A DNA stretch of 64,000 nt from Distichodus sexfasciatus (GCA_032718565.1 JAVGVS010000041.1:1493501-1557500), one strand, 5' to 3'; positions 40,481 to 52,677 are shown, counted from the stretch's first letter. Notes: generated by a model not told the origin, from the letters alone. Program-made: numbers and translations.

Positions 40481-42857
40481 GCTGGAAGCTAAGGACATGC
40501 TCAAACTATGAAAGTTTATTCATTTCATTTGTATAATCCTAGGCAGACTACCACTTCAACATTTGGAATGTATTTCTCCCTCAAGATTATGCGTTATTAT
40601 GATAATGAATTGTAGAGCTCCAGTTCTTAAAAGTGACCTTGTCAACCACTGCCAAAGTTCACACCCCCCACTACCTTTAACACACACAAGATCATATCAC
40701 ATTTATACATACATAAACACATGCATACGTGACCTTGTATATCATAACCCACTTATTTCCCCACGGACAGCCTGAGGTCAGATAAACACGCTCAACATAC
40801 ACATTCATCTCTATTGCATACGTCCAGCCCGCACATTAATGAGGCCCAAAGGGCTGCAAAAGGCTGACAGGAGGCCAGCAGGAGACGTGCACCACTATTA
40901 GCAATATCATTGGGCCTCTTGTCGACAAGGTTTTTCCTTGGATTTTTCTACAGCTGACTGCTATTACTGAATTTAAATCAAAAACCTACACCACACTGCC
41001 TGTAGTCCCTATCACACATCATTTGAAAGAGCCTGAGAGAATAAGACAGGGCTAAGATGAGAGCTTTGTCTCAACCGTGGAGCCGTATAGGTATGCACTT
41101 TTTTCTCCGCAGGTTGGTGCAGTTGCGGCGAGCGGGAGGCTCATGTAGGGCTCATGTAGGACTAATTAGCCTGTGAAGGATGAGGAGGCCGAACTCATTA
41201 GAGCTCTGGAAGGCTGAGCATACTGTCGCCCTCTCCCCATAATGATGTTGAATCCACCGCAAGCCCGAGACATGCAGCGCTTTATCAAACGACTGCTTGT
41301 TCAGAGTTAACCCCGCTGTTGACACCGTCTCTCTCACTCATCACTCCCGCTTATCCGCTTCCCTCACGTAAAACCTTTGATTCTCTGTCTCCCTCTTCAC
41401 CTGGCTGGCTCTAGCCGAGACCATCATCTCTCTTTTTCCCATTAATACACTCTCCCTCTCTCTCCCTCTCTTTGGCGCGCTCCATCTCGCTCACTTGCAC
41501 TCAGGGTTGGGTGTAATTCACCTGGTGTTTTTCATTCTTCATTAGCGGCTCTGATGTGACGTGATGAGGCTGAACTAAATGGCGGAGTTCAGGTTGCTCT
41601 GTTATCTATCACTGCTCTCTAAGTGAGGTGTCAGAGTCTGCAGAATGCTGGATGGAACAAAAATGGATGCAGCAGAATTGGTCAGAAAGGCATTTCAAAC
41701 TGGTTTTTAAAATTATAACTGGCATGGATTTGATATTTTAGACATAAAATAAAACAACATTAAGTGCCTAAGAAAATGATTATTTTTAATCGTTCACTCC
41801 TTGAAAGTCAGCTCATGTTTTGTCTGGTTCTATATAAACAAATGACAGAAAAGATGTCTGTGAGGCGGCTCAGTTAACATGATCTCAGAGGAAACCAGGG
41901 GAATGAACAAACCCAATTATAGCATCAGAAGATATTCACTCTATTTTAGTCCTCTCGCCTGTACCCGTAATTAAGCGTGTAATTATTAAATAACTCCCTT
42001 TTGAGATGTGTGTGAGAGCTTTTTGAGGTGAATTTTTGCCTGATTTAATTGGGGCTATATGTCTGAGAGCACAGCGAGTCTCTCATCTCCGACCCGCCAT
42101 CGTCCTCTGACTGGGCGTTGACCGTCTGGACTTCTGAACCCGTGAACGTATTTAATTCTACCACATTACCCCCAGAATCTACTGTCTAGTCAGTGTGTGG
42201 TGCGATGGAATGAGAGAATTAACCTGGACCAGCCCTGCTCCCTGTCTGTTGAAGTGGGGCCTTCAGGATGGTGCATCTATAATTAGCAGTGCATAGAACA
42301 CCTGGAACTCTCCTTCAGCTGCTGCTTTTTTTTTTTAAAGTTTGGGTTGCATGAAGATTTGTTAGTGGTTGAAGGCTTGCCTATTAGTGGCTTAGCTATT
42401 ATAGGGTTGATGGTTTCAGGTTCCTGATTTGTATGTGTAAACTTCTTGTGAACTGTGGCCTCAACATAAATTGCAACTTGCTGGTTAATTCATAATTTAA
42501 AAAATACAGACGTTATACATAAACATTAACTGCGTCTCCAGTTCTCACCTAAAGGCGGCGCCGTGGCTTAATATGATGAGATTAAATCTGACTATTATAC
42601 TTTGGCCTGTGCAGAAATAAATGAGGGTGATAATTTATCAATACAGGCTTTTCAGAATGTCTTAAAAATGGACAGACCGTGACTACTTTTCATTTTATGG
42701 ACATTTACGGTGGTCGTGGTCAGTTTTTCATAAATAAAGGAAGCGCTGGAGCTCAGAGATTAGTCGATTTAAATGTTTTACTTTCTCTTATTATGCTGTA
42801 GAAGTTGTCGTCTACGTGGTAATTTCATGGTTTTTTAAAACACTGATTTCTTTTAGG

Positions 42858-42990
42858 AAGTCAAAGTCAAAGTAAACTTTGTCATCTCTGCTATGTAGTG
42901 TACAAGTAAACGGAGAGACCATACGCCGTAACAAGAAAAGAACAAGGAACAAAGAAAAGATAAGGCCCATAGAATAAGAAATATATAAAT
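42858..42990. repeat. Retroelement tail-like repeat
   Basis: 'aaagtcaaagtaaactttgt', 'catctctgctatgtagtgta' and 'caagtaaacggagagacc' resemble a common teleost retroelement tail. Low specificity. Confidence 0.4.
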
Positions 42991-44689
42991 ATCAAATATA
43001 AACTTTAAACTATAAGTAGAAAGAGAGAGAATTAGAACGCGGTGCTCAGCCTACAATTATGGTCTTAGGAGTTGTCTTTAACACTGAATGTGCATGAGGT
43101 CAGTAACAGTTTCAATATGAAAAATGTCTATAGAGTTTATTAAATAAAACGGTATATTTTATAATGTCTGAGCTAACAATCGAGTCGGATCTAGTATGTG
43201 TAGATATTTTAACAGCAGTGGGGAACTACAGTCTGTGCAATACTCGCAATACTTTGTGCAGATAGTCATTGAGAAAAGTGTGGACTACTTGAGTGTCACA
43301 TTGTTAGTGATACTAAAAACTAAGTAAAGTGACGCTGCGTTAAAGAATCACAGCAACAGAAACGGGATTTCAAGTTGCCTATTTGTGCATCAACTTGCTA
43401 TTTGTGTCGTTGCCTCACACATGGCTTAAAAGACTTTAACGTGAAATGTGTAACAACTTGAGAGCAAAATGAGCAAATTAAACCATATAATACGCTACAC
43501 CACACGGGGCAAAATGGCTTTGGTGCATAACTAGACCACTGCGTAGGGAGTAGAAAGCCGTTTGAGACGCGCTCATTGCGTTTGCCCCTGTTGTTCATCT
43601 GTCTTGAACGTGCCCCGGGGGCGCAAATCACTGATGCTTCACCTCATTTCCTCGCTTTAATAAAGCAAGATGAATTGGACCATGGCGCGCAGTCGTGTCG
43701 TGGTGTGAACCGTTTAATGCGTGGCACATTACAAATGGAATGATGGTTTGAATGGCGCGCAGCGATGATTACAGTGTCGGGTTCTGGGCCTATTTACCAA
43801 GCGGAACTGGCAATGAAAATCTGCCCTGTGATACAAATATCTACCTCGAAAAGGCAATTGGCCTAATCAAGGGGGAGGCCGGGCGGCATTAAAGCATATG
43901 CTTGACCCGCTTTGTGCTCCATATAGACCTGCACCAATAAAAAAATCTTGACAGTAATACTGCAGGTCTTTTTACCAGGTACACAAACAACAGACGCTGG
44001 TTATTTTAAAGCCAGAAATGCTCTTGTATATGAACTATAATCACGCCTAAAGGTCCAGACCGGTGATTTAGTATAATAGATAAAATGAAATAAAATAGAC
44101 AACACATAATTTAAAAATATATATAATTAGTTAGCTGCTACATAGATCTCATTTTATGTGCCATGAGTAGGATTGCGGGAAATATGTTCTCATTACATTT
44201 TCACTGCCATGTGTTTACTTTGGCCAAGAACCGATTTGCAGAAATGTAGATTTGGTTAACGTGGGAAAGCATGAGCACCAGTTGACTACAGAAGACAATC
44301 AATTGCTGTGCACTTATTCCCTCTCCTTAGGAGGGGACCAACTCACTCCACAGGCCTGATTGCACACCGTCATGGGACCGTTTAAAGGTTAATCAATCAA
44401 TTTCATTTAGATCAAATGATCCAAAATCGAAGGTCAGGTTCCTTTTTTTTTTAATAGCTTTGAAACAATTGGAGAATAAATTAAACACACACATATATAC
44501 ACACACTACAGAAAAAGTGGTTGGGCCTGTGGCCTTTCCTAATATGTCTGGATCACGGTGAGGAGAACAGGGAGTCATGTTTTCATTGGGAGAGGCGAAC
44601 TGTGCCGAATAAATTATAGCTGACATTTGGGTCTTGATGAAAAGGTTGCGCCTGAGACATAGTAACTAAATAATGTTGAATGGTCAAAT

Positions 44690-45430
44690 GCTGCAGGCAA
44701 CGTTTCCAAATCCATTTCCCCGGCAAAAGCTGCGTCCAGCAGCAATAAAGGCCTTTTAATTGGTTTGCCCACTGAGAAAAACCACTTCCAAATGCAGGGC
44801 CATTTCAGGCTTGGCCATATATAGGTTTCACGTAGTGTGTGATGTACAGTTACACTCGTACATGGTGTATATGCTCTATGCCGTGTAAAGCTCTGACACC
44901 ATTATCGCCCCTAATGCACTTTATTGTCCCCATGCTGAAGGTCTTAAGGGCAGCCAGTGTCTCTTGGGCCTTGCTTAATTTAGCCTGCGGTAACACTCCC
45001 TTTACTCCCACATAATGGATGATCCCACACACCACCATGTAGGAAAGGTTTAATTAAATCATATTCCAATCATAATCCATGTTGTTAATTAAACTGGATA
45101 ATTTATAAGTACAAAAGAGCGTATTTATTAGCTGTTCTCCAGTACTGGTGCTACAGCAGCATATTAGAGCCCCCTCCGACATGTAAGCCCCCCCCCCACT
45201 CCCCTTTTCTATTGATGCCTCTACATGATTGATAATGAGACAGTGACTGCTGTACTATTTGTCTAATGGCTGTGCAATTAAATCCCCTTGTAAATGACCC
45301 ATGCCTCATTTCATCCTAATCTATGGAATTTTGATTGAATTTGTCAGCGCTAATTGAAAAATACTGCTATTTAATGTCTGCATTGCAGTTGCGGCTCAGC
45401 CTGCCTTTAATGAGACAGTGTCCCTGTGAC
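44690..45430. promoter_or_regulatory. Candidate conserved non-coding block upstream of gbx2
   Basis: Non-repetitive and non-coding, with TGATTGAT (45226-45233, PBX/HOX-type), TTTTAATTGG, GTTAATTAAAC and CTAATTGAAAA words. It lies 1.7-2.5 kb upstream of the gbx2 start. Conservation could not be tested here. Confidence 0.3.
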
Positions 45431-46415
45431 CCTGTGGTGGAGAGGCGGGGATGTCCTTGATTTGGAGTAGGGGGGTGCTAAGCAGAGGTCATGCTTTTAG
45501 GGTGGACACGCAGAGGTTCCCCATAGATTAAGAATAATCTAAGCCATATAGGCTTGCTCCATTTTTAATTATCTAACCAGAAGCAATGAAATGAACAAAT
45601 CTGTGTGATGATATATATGGTCTCATTTTTATATTGCAAATCTTTTTAGGGTAAACAGTACAGTTATTTTTTTTTATATTTTAGCATTATTATTTTTAGA
45701 TTAGCAAAGTGTATTACTGTTTAGTTATCGCACAAATTCAGATTTATCCTAGATATATCTTTATTAAATAAACAAATACAGAGTTATAAATTAATTCGTT
45801 TTTAATACTTTTCAATGCATAAGTGGATTTCTTTTTCTGTTTTGGATTTTTAACAGCATTTTGATGTATGTGCTTTGATTTTGACAGGAAAAAAAGCTAA
45901 ATTGTGAATTTAAAACAAATAAGCATTATGTGTGGAATTAAAGCAAAATTTGGAAATAAATCTCACAAAGTGAATGACTTTGATATATTCACCAGAGGAT
46001 GCTGCAGTGTCTTAACACAGGGTTTCGGTGTGTGAATGTTCCTGGATCTGTGTGTGCGTGTGCTTTAGGAGATGAATGGAGTGGGCTGATTCAGTGAGAG
46101 CTGTGTGTGTCAGGATGGGGAGATGATATAGTGTTTGGGAGGGGGGACAACAGCTACATTACAGCTCAAATTAAATCTGTGTTCAGGGACTCGGTCTGAT
46201 CGCAGAAGCCCATTCAAACTTCGGCTCGCTGGAATATAAAATTATGTATTCATGACGCATTTACGAAACACTTAATATTATATGTACAATTTGATAAACT
46301 TTTACAATGCAGTGGCAGTGTTTAAGGTAATCCGAGGTTGATAAGGTGTCCTTCACACGCTCGGGGTTAAACTTGCTTTAATAATGCTTTATGGAGCTGT
46401 TCTTAGGCTAATAGC

Positions 46416-46422
46416 TTTTTTT

Positions 46423-46453
<31 letters not shown>

Positions 46454-46454
46454 G
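46416..46454 (+). repeat. T17-G22 homopolymer pair
   Basis: Seventeen T followed directly by 22 G, about 200 bp upstream of the gbx2 CCAAT box. It could form a quadruplex, and the exact length may be unreliable. Confidence 0.9.
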
Positions 46455-46639
46455 TGAATGGAAGGAGAATTCTATATATAGTGAGCAACAAATGTTATGT
46501 AGATGAAAATAAGCTGAAAATTCAGATAGAGACCAGTATAAATGCATGTTAGAAGACCGTGTTTTACAGAATTGAAACCACATATAAAAGCCTGCGTGTT
46601 GTATTCGTTTTGCGTGTCTCTGCGTTACCGACGCGCGTC

Positions 46640-46740
46640 CCGGCAAACGCGTTAAAAGTGACCAATAAAAACAGCATCTCGGCGGTGGGCGTGGCCCCGA
46701 CGCGCCGTCCACGCGCTTAAACCGAGGGAGCGTAATTCAA
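46640..46740 (+). promoter_or_regulatory. gbx2: Probable gbx2 core promoter
   Basis: A CpG-rich switch begins here. CCAAT lies at 46662-46666 followed by AATAAAA, with a GC-box-like GTGGGCGTGGCC at about 46685 and a CpG-rich leader to the ATG at 47168. The start site itself cannot be placed from sequence alone. Confidence 0.5.
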
Positions 46741-46891
46741 ACTCAACACTCCAGCAGCTGCCCGAGAGATTGCGCGCTAAGGACGAAACACACAGAGTTT
46801 CACGGCGATTTGAGACCGGGACCGACGTTGCACGAGAGGGGGAAACCGCTCCACGCGAGGAACAGAACCGGACGAGGGCGACGCGCTTGGC

Positions 46892-47044
46892 ATGCCGTTT
46901 GTGCGCAAGCTGACTTTTAAGCACGGAATTACCGGCGGCGCGTTAGTGTTCCTCTACTTTTATGTGGCTCTTAGAACGGAGAAACGCAGCCGAGCTCAAG
47001 CGCAGAAGCGATGGTGTGATCCACACGGGGAACGGACAGTTTAA
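46892..47044 (+). other. Upstream ORF 1 in gbx2 leader (50 codons)
   Basis: ATG CCG TTT GTG... runs 50 codons to taa at 47042-47044 in the presumed 5' leader. It has no recognised domain. If transcribed, it could lower translation from the main start. Confidence 0.4.
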
Positions 47045-47171
47045 CACGGGATTGGTCGTAAAGTCAACGACGTGTTTGTTACATACAGTAATAATAAGAA
47101 CCGGTATTCGGGAGAGATTTCACCACACCGGTTATCTCGTGACTTACATCGGTAGAGGTAAGAGCTTATGA
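46962..47171 (+). other. Upstream ORF 2 in gbx2 leader, stop overlapping gbx2 ATG
   Basis: A 69-codon frame starts MWLLERRNAAELK, and its TGA (47169-47171) overlaps the gbx2 ATG (47168-47170) as ATGA. It matches no family I recognise. The arrangement would allow reinitiation at the main start; whether the leader is unspliced is unknown. Confidence 0.45.
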
Positions 47172-47663
47172 GCGCAGCTTTCAGCCCGTCTTTCACGATG
47201 ATGCAGCGTCCGGTGGGAAGCACTACAGCCTTTAGCATCGACTCGCTTATCGGCGGCGCGCCGCAGCCCAGTCCGGGGCATTTCGTGTACACCGGTTACC
47301 CCATGTTCATGCCCTACCGGTCCGTGGTGTTACCGCCTCCTCCACCACCTCCTCCCCCGCCGCCGGCCCTGCCGCAGTCCGCGCACCCACACCACCAGAT
47401 CCCCGCTTTACCGGGCGGCTTCTGCTCGAGCCTGGCGCAGGGGATGGCGCTCACCTCCACCCTCATGGCCACGCTACCGGGCGCCTTCTCCACCTCGCCC
47501 CAGCAGCAGGACGCGGCGCGCAAGTTCGGCTCTCAGGCGCTGCACGCCGTCTTCGACAAATCTCAGGATATGCGCTTGGACGGAGACGACGGCAAAAGTT
47601 TTCTAACCAAGGAGTCCGCCGCGCTCCTGCCCTTCCACGACGAGTCCGTGCAGTCCGCCACAG
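47168..47663 (+). CDS. gbx2: gbx2 exon 1
   Basis: 165 codons plus one base, donor acag/gttaga. It carries the eh1-like motif, the proline run and the conserved SLAQGMALTSTLMATLPG block. The segment after it (HAVFDKSQDMRLDGDDG) is less conserved against the mammalian protein as recalled. It is CpG-rich throughout. Confidence 0.97.
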
Positions 47664-49605
47664 GTTAGAATCAGGCCTTTCAGTTGCTGTTGAACGATTC
47701 CTCATGTACAGTAGAAAATATGTGGAAAAATCACATTTAAAAATGTAATATAAATCAATTTACTTAAGTGCCTTTCGTTTGAAATTGAGTTACCTGAAAG
47801 TTCTTAGGGATGCAAAAGAAATGATCTGAATTTTGAATGATCACTCAAAGTTTGGCGTTAATGTTTTTACAAGGGTACTGGGTAAAATGTAACTGTATTA
47901 GCTTATTTTACAAATGCACAGAAGGCATAAATACTATACAGTAGGAGACCAATATAGGCCCACTTGTAAAAGCTAATATTAATAAAGTTTTACTTAAGAA
48001 ATAATTATAATTGTCATACATAGGCGGATATCAAATCATTACAAAATAAATATAAATTGCTTATCTTTATACATTCACATATATTAGTAGTCTACTAAAT
48101 AATTGCTTTCTTAATTTTTTTTGTCGTAATCCCATGCACCTGATCAAATACTTTTTTTAAACTCACATAAAGAGCCACACTAGCTGTCTAGCAGAAGTGA
48201 TTCGTGTACATTTTACGAATAAATTGCACGATGTCTCACATGAAAGCATTAGATGAAGATCCAGAGCTTTCCATTTTAAGAAACGGGACGTTACGCCAAA
48301 GACAAAGGGGAGAAACTGTCACCTTAAATGTCACTCGATTTTTTATGACAAAATAATGACATAAAACCCTCAGGATACACGGTGTTATGGTTGTAGCCCC
48401 GAGAACAGCACCGGCATGAGACTCACTCATCAAGTGTGTATTAAAGGTCTTTATCGAGCTTAACAGGAAACGGCGCCTGAAGGCGAACCTCTCCAAATGA
48501 CTGAATTAGGCCGCTTTAATTGAGGGATGGAGAAGGAGCCCGTGGTGTTAAAATGGACGTGAGACTATAAGCAAAATTCAGGGTGGCCTCGATCATTTTG
48601 ACGTATATAATCATCTACATCATCTAGCCAAAACTTGTGAAGCGTTTCTACAGAAACCTTTATCACAAATGAATACGACTGAATGTACTCAGAAAAAATA
48701 CATGTTCATAACAATGCAAATTGCTGGAGATTACGGTTCCACTAAACACATTTAATTCAAATGAAAACGTGACATTTATATACGTACTCTGAGCTGTTCT
48801 AACATATCATCCCATTAAAAGTTCCTCATTTAAACAAAAATGGTTCTATAGCATCACTGAAGGATTTAAAAAATAGGATCAAATACGATTTTTATGATTA
48901 TATGTGGACTCTCCAAAAAGAACGCCGTGAGTAATTGTGAGTTAAGTTGCTTAAATAAACACTGAGCGTTACAGCAGCTTGCAATCATTTTTGTTTGTTT
49001 TTCTCGTTCTTTACTTTTTATTACATTGTCCAAGTCTAGCTGTCAAATAGTCTGAACTAACATCGTTCGTTTCCCTCCAAACAGTCCGAAGTCACAGCAA
49101 AGACGACTCGAAGGAGGACGAGTGCAGCAGGAAAGACGAGAGCTTCTCCATGGACAGTGATTTAGACTACAGCTCGGACGACACTGGGGCCGGTAACGCG
49201 CTGTGCTCCAAAGAAGACGGAGACGGCGTCGGGGGGCTGGATGAGGGTGTGCACGGCGGCGGAGGTGGATCCGGTAACACCACATCCACCGGGAAAAACC
49301 GGCGGCGGAGAACGGCGTTTACGAGCGAGCAACTTTTGGAACTGGAGAAGGAATTCCACTGTAAGAAATACCTGTCGCTCACAGAACGCTCGCAGATCGC
49401 GCACGCCTTAAAGCTCAGCGAGGTGCAGGTTAAAATCTGGTTCCAGAACCGGAGGGCCAAATGGAAACGTGTGAAAGCGGGCAACGTGAACACCAAGAGT
49501 GGCGAACCTTCCAGAAACCCCAAAATCGTGGTGCCCATTCCCGTGCACGTCAGTCGGTTTGCAATTCGGAGCCAACACCAACAATTAGAACAAGCGAGAC
49601 CTTGA
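47168..49605 (+). CDS. gbx2: gbx2, gastrulation brain homeobox 2 (complete, two exons)
   Basis: A homeodomain transcription factor that positions the midbrain-hindbrain boundary in opposition to Otx2. Exons 47168-47663 and 49085-49605 join within a Val codon (g/tc) and encode 338 residues; the human protein is about 348. Visible features: start MSAAFSPSFTMMQRPVGS; an eh1-type Groucho-binding motif TAFSIDSLIG (residues 20-29); an 11-Pro run in VVLPPP...ALPQ; a CSSLAQGMALTSTLMATLPG block; an acidic/Ser-rich stretch; the homeodomain at residues 237-296 (NRRRRTAFTSEQ to KIWFQNRRAKWKRVK); and the invariant tail ending QHQQLEQARP. N-terminal and C-terminal text match GBX2 rather than GBX1. The start is chosen because it matches the family N-terminus exactly. 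AGAP1 and IQCA1 as neighbours confirm orthology. Confidence 0.98.
47664..49084. other. gbx2 intron
   Basis: A 1421-bp AT-rich intron. No repeat, exon or RNA gene is recognised. Donor gttaga, acceptor ttccctccaaacag. Confidence 0.7.
49085..49605 (+). CDS. gbx2: gbx2 exon 2 with homeodomain
   Basis: 172 residues plus tga (49603-49605) after the split Val codon. It begins RSHSKDDSKEDECSRKDES, then a Gly-rich linker (HGGGGGSGNTTSTGK), the complete homeodomain with third-helix WFQNRRAKWK, and the GEPSRNPKIVVPIPVHVSRF tail shared by all GBX2 proteins. Confidence 0.98.
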
Positions 49606-49668
49606 TTCTTATACGGGGTTTTAAAAGCGGGTCACAAACAAATTAACACAAATTAATCTTTTTTTTTA

Positions 49669-49674
49669 AATAAA
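49669..49674 (+). promoter_or_regulatory. gbx2: Putative proximal gbx2 polyadenylation signal
   Basis: AATAAA lies 64 bp after the stop codon. The sequence up to about 50600 (ATTAAA near 50563) also looks like 3' UTR, so a distal site is equally possible. Confidence 0.45.
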
Positions 49675-50860
49675 CCACATATTAGATATGAATAGAAAGA
49701 TTGTGAGGTGGATGCGAATGAAATTGTACGTGTCGTTTAGGCTAAAAGGCCTTTCACAGCTTTAACTGACTGGAGATTCCGGTGTCTGGCAGATGGTGTG
49801 ACGTCTCACTGGCTCCCTACACCCTCTCAAGTGCCCTACACGTACTTACAGCAAGAACTGACGCGTTTCACCTCCTGTGGTGTGCACAACATGTCAAATA
49901 GGGAGGCTTTTCGGACTAAGCCTCCATGTGAATGTGAAATGATGAAAATGGTGTGAAATGTTGTACCGGACTGTAAGTAGTGCACTAAGTAGGGAGTAGG
50001 GAGCCATTTCTGACGTGAAACAGTTTTAAATTGTGCTTAGGGTGCTACGGTGGGGAGCTGCGGTTTGAGACGCACATCGCAAAATGAAGCCCACAAGGAT
50101 GAAAGACTCGAGAGGGAGTGAGAATCTTAAGAGAGGCAGCTTGTGGACCAAATTCTAAGCAGATTGAGGAGAGACTCGTCTCGCACATTTACTGTACAGT
50201 TCCAGCACCGCTGAGACCCGAGTTGGTTTGTTCGGGTTTCTGCTCCTCTGCGGGGGTTCTGATGTAGGCTGTACTCGTGTTTTGGCAGAAATGAAGCGTT
50301 GTTTTAGAAGGAGCACTTTTGAGGCTCTGGCCTACTGAAGCACTAAGTTAATTCCACTCAAAAGTACAAACCAACGTCACCCCTCAATATTATAGCCTGG
50401 TCTATTAAAATCCATGTTGTTTCGTTATCGTTATGATTCTTTTCTTTTGGTTCTTTTTTATTTAACTTTTTCTGACTTCTTTTGGGCACGCTGCTAATTT
50501 ATTTGATATTGTACAAGAAGTTGCTAACAATCTGATTTTATTGATTTGAAATTATTGTGTGGATTAAAGGTGGACCATAAACAATTGTGAAATAATTGTC
50601 CTCTTTATTTATTTATAAATTTGGTTCCCTTTTTTCGTTTAAACACATTTATTTGGTTCCAGTATTTTGGCAATCGGTGTGCGAGTTTGTGTAAAACTAG
50701 AGAAAAACAATTTATGGCAAGATATAGCGCAACTATAGAAATTCTCTCTTTTTTTTTAATTATGGCCTGTTCTTAAATAGGCCTAAAATTATATAAATTA
50801 TCTTCATATAATTGTGTCCAAGTCATAGCACCAGTAATTAATAATAACAATGATATTATT

Positions 50861-50862
<2 letters not shown>

Positions 50863-50900
<38 letters not shown>

Positions 50901-50917
50901 TAATAATAATAATAATA
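50863..50917 (+). repeat. (AAT)n microsatellite
   Basis: About 18 AAT units with one missing base in the middle. Confidence 0.88.
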
Positions 50918-51015
50918 GCAAATATAAAATATTCTTTTTAAAATAAGTGTGACATGTCAGCATACAATATCAAGACTTGACATGTTCGGGGTGTGTTCGT
51001 TCGTGACCGGAGGCG

Positions 51016-51058
51016 TGGCCCGTGAGTCTCGATCAGTGCGTCTCGAGGTCACGGGCCA
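51016..51058. repeat. Perfect hairpin in CpG-rich patch
   Basis: TGGCCCGTGA at 51016-51025 and its exact complement TCACGGGCCA at 51049-51058 surround a 23-bp loop that itself repeats GTCTCGA. The surrounding 51000-51125 is CpG-rich in AT-rich DNA. Confidence 0.6.
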
Positions 51059-52004
51059 TTAATAAAACTCCCGTTAAACGGCGAGGCGCATGAGCGTTTG
51101 AGAGGCCGCGATCGCGTCACTCCATTATTTATTCATCTGGGGTTTTAAAAAATATGGAATAACAGTAAATTCAGTCAGATTTAAATTTAATATCAAATTA
51201 TTTAATGGAACAATTTAATGGAAGCGATAAACATGTGAGGAAACAATTAAATATATTTTTCTCCCAACACTGGAAGTAATTTATAAACTCAATTATACTT
51301 TAATAGATCATAATAAAACCCTTTTAACTCTCTACCTAGACCTGGCATTAATAAGGGAAAAAAAAAAAAGAAAAAATCTAGCTTATCTTCACACAGCTTC
51401 ATTTTTTATTGCTTCTCATTCCACAATTTTAGATGTCATTTTTCAGGCAGTGAAATATCAAAGTTAGTTAAACGCGTATAATCTCATATCATCATCATCA
51501 TCATCATCATTGCTTAATTATAACATTTAGAAAGCATTTTTCAAACTACTAAAGCTGATATGAAATGTTAAATTAAAAATTGCATTTATCGACTTTATAA
51601 CCTTGCAAATGCTGTTCACGTTGGTACAACATTTGAAAATCGAGCGAATTTATTGTTGATCCTTTTGAAACCGTACCTCATTACGGAAAGGCCGATTTCT
51701 CGCCTGTGCTGGATTAAGAGGCTGCAGGATTTCTACCCGCGGGAGTGCAGGTGGCAAAACTGGTGGAACAAAAGCAAACTTACGGGCGCAGCGGCCGCAG
51801 TCCACCTCAGCAGGGAGCCAACACAATGATCGGTAAGACGAGGTCAAATGGGCGGGTTTAAGTAGAAACGGGAGAAAGGTGGAGCAGGTGGACAATCACG
51901 CAGGAGCAGAAGGCAGCATCCTGGCACAAGTCCAGGGATCAGGAAGCGCTGTAGTTTTTTAATATGAATCAGAAATTTCCAGTGCACATATCACGAAAAA
52001 TGTA

Positions 52005-52026
52005 GTAATAATAATAATAATAATAT

Positions 52027-52090
<64 letters not shown>
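52005..52090 (+). repeat. Compound (AAT)n(AAC)n(AAT)n microsatellite
   Basis: AAT units, about 12 AAC units, then more AAT units in direct succession. Confidence 0.9.
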
Positions 52091-52247
52091 TTTTTCATTT
52101 CAAGTTTGAGCTTAAAATATGTACTGCTTTATATTTTATTAAAATTGCTTTCCTAACTCTTACTCTCCCAAGTTGGATCTATAGAGTAAAAGGGTTGCAA
52201 GCGCAGGCAAGTCGGCGGTGAGTAGATCGAGCAGTGCCCAATCAGTA

Positions 52248-52249
<2 letters not shown>

Positions 52250-52299
<50 letters not shown>
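52250..52299 (+). repeat. (CA)n microsatellite, 25 units
   Basis: An uninterrupted CA run. Confidence 0.92.
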
Positions 52300-52302
<3 letters not shown>

Positions 52303-52655
52303 AAACATACAGCAGCAGGATGAATAAATACAGATCTGCAGGGAGAAAAAAAAGATCTTATAGGAATAAACAAGGTAGTAAGTGTGGGGGAGAGAGAAGA
52401 GAGAATCGACAATTGCCTTAACTCTAATGAATTTTTTGCAAATTGTAATCAAAGCTCCGAGCCGTCGTGGCTGACAGATAAATGGGCCCCAGAAGTCGGC
52501 AGGAGCCTCTTTCACTGCAGCGATGTCGCTCCGCACTAAATTAACAGCAACATCTAAACTAAATTAACCCCAATGATTAATTCTGATAGAGAACAAGCCC
52601 TAAGACTTGTGCTGCCCTAATAGTCACTGTGGCTGGAGAACCAATAAGCTGTCTG

Positions 52656-52677
52656 ACACACACACACACACACACAC
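52656..52677 (+). repeat. (CA)n microsatellite
   Basis: Eleven CA units. Similar short runs lie at 52983-53008 (GT) and 53390-53406 (CA). Confidence 0.85.

Larger units (their letters stand above)
36431..47167. other. Intergenic region iqca1-gbx2
   Basis: 10.7 kb without a convincing coding exon on either strand. It holds the iqca1 3' UTR, SINE and other repeat copies, several TAAT-rich non-repetitive blocks and, at its end, the gbx2 promoter and leader. No ankyrin/SOCS-box exons (ASB18) were found. Confidence 0.6.

Noticed and set aside
47314..47705. Antisense frames over gbx2 exon 1
   Set aside because: Shadows of the GC-rich gbx2 coding exon; proline and glycine runs mirror the sense proline run.
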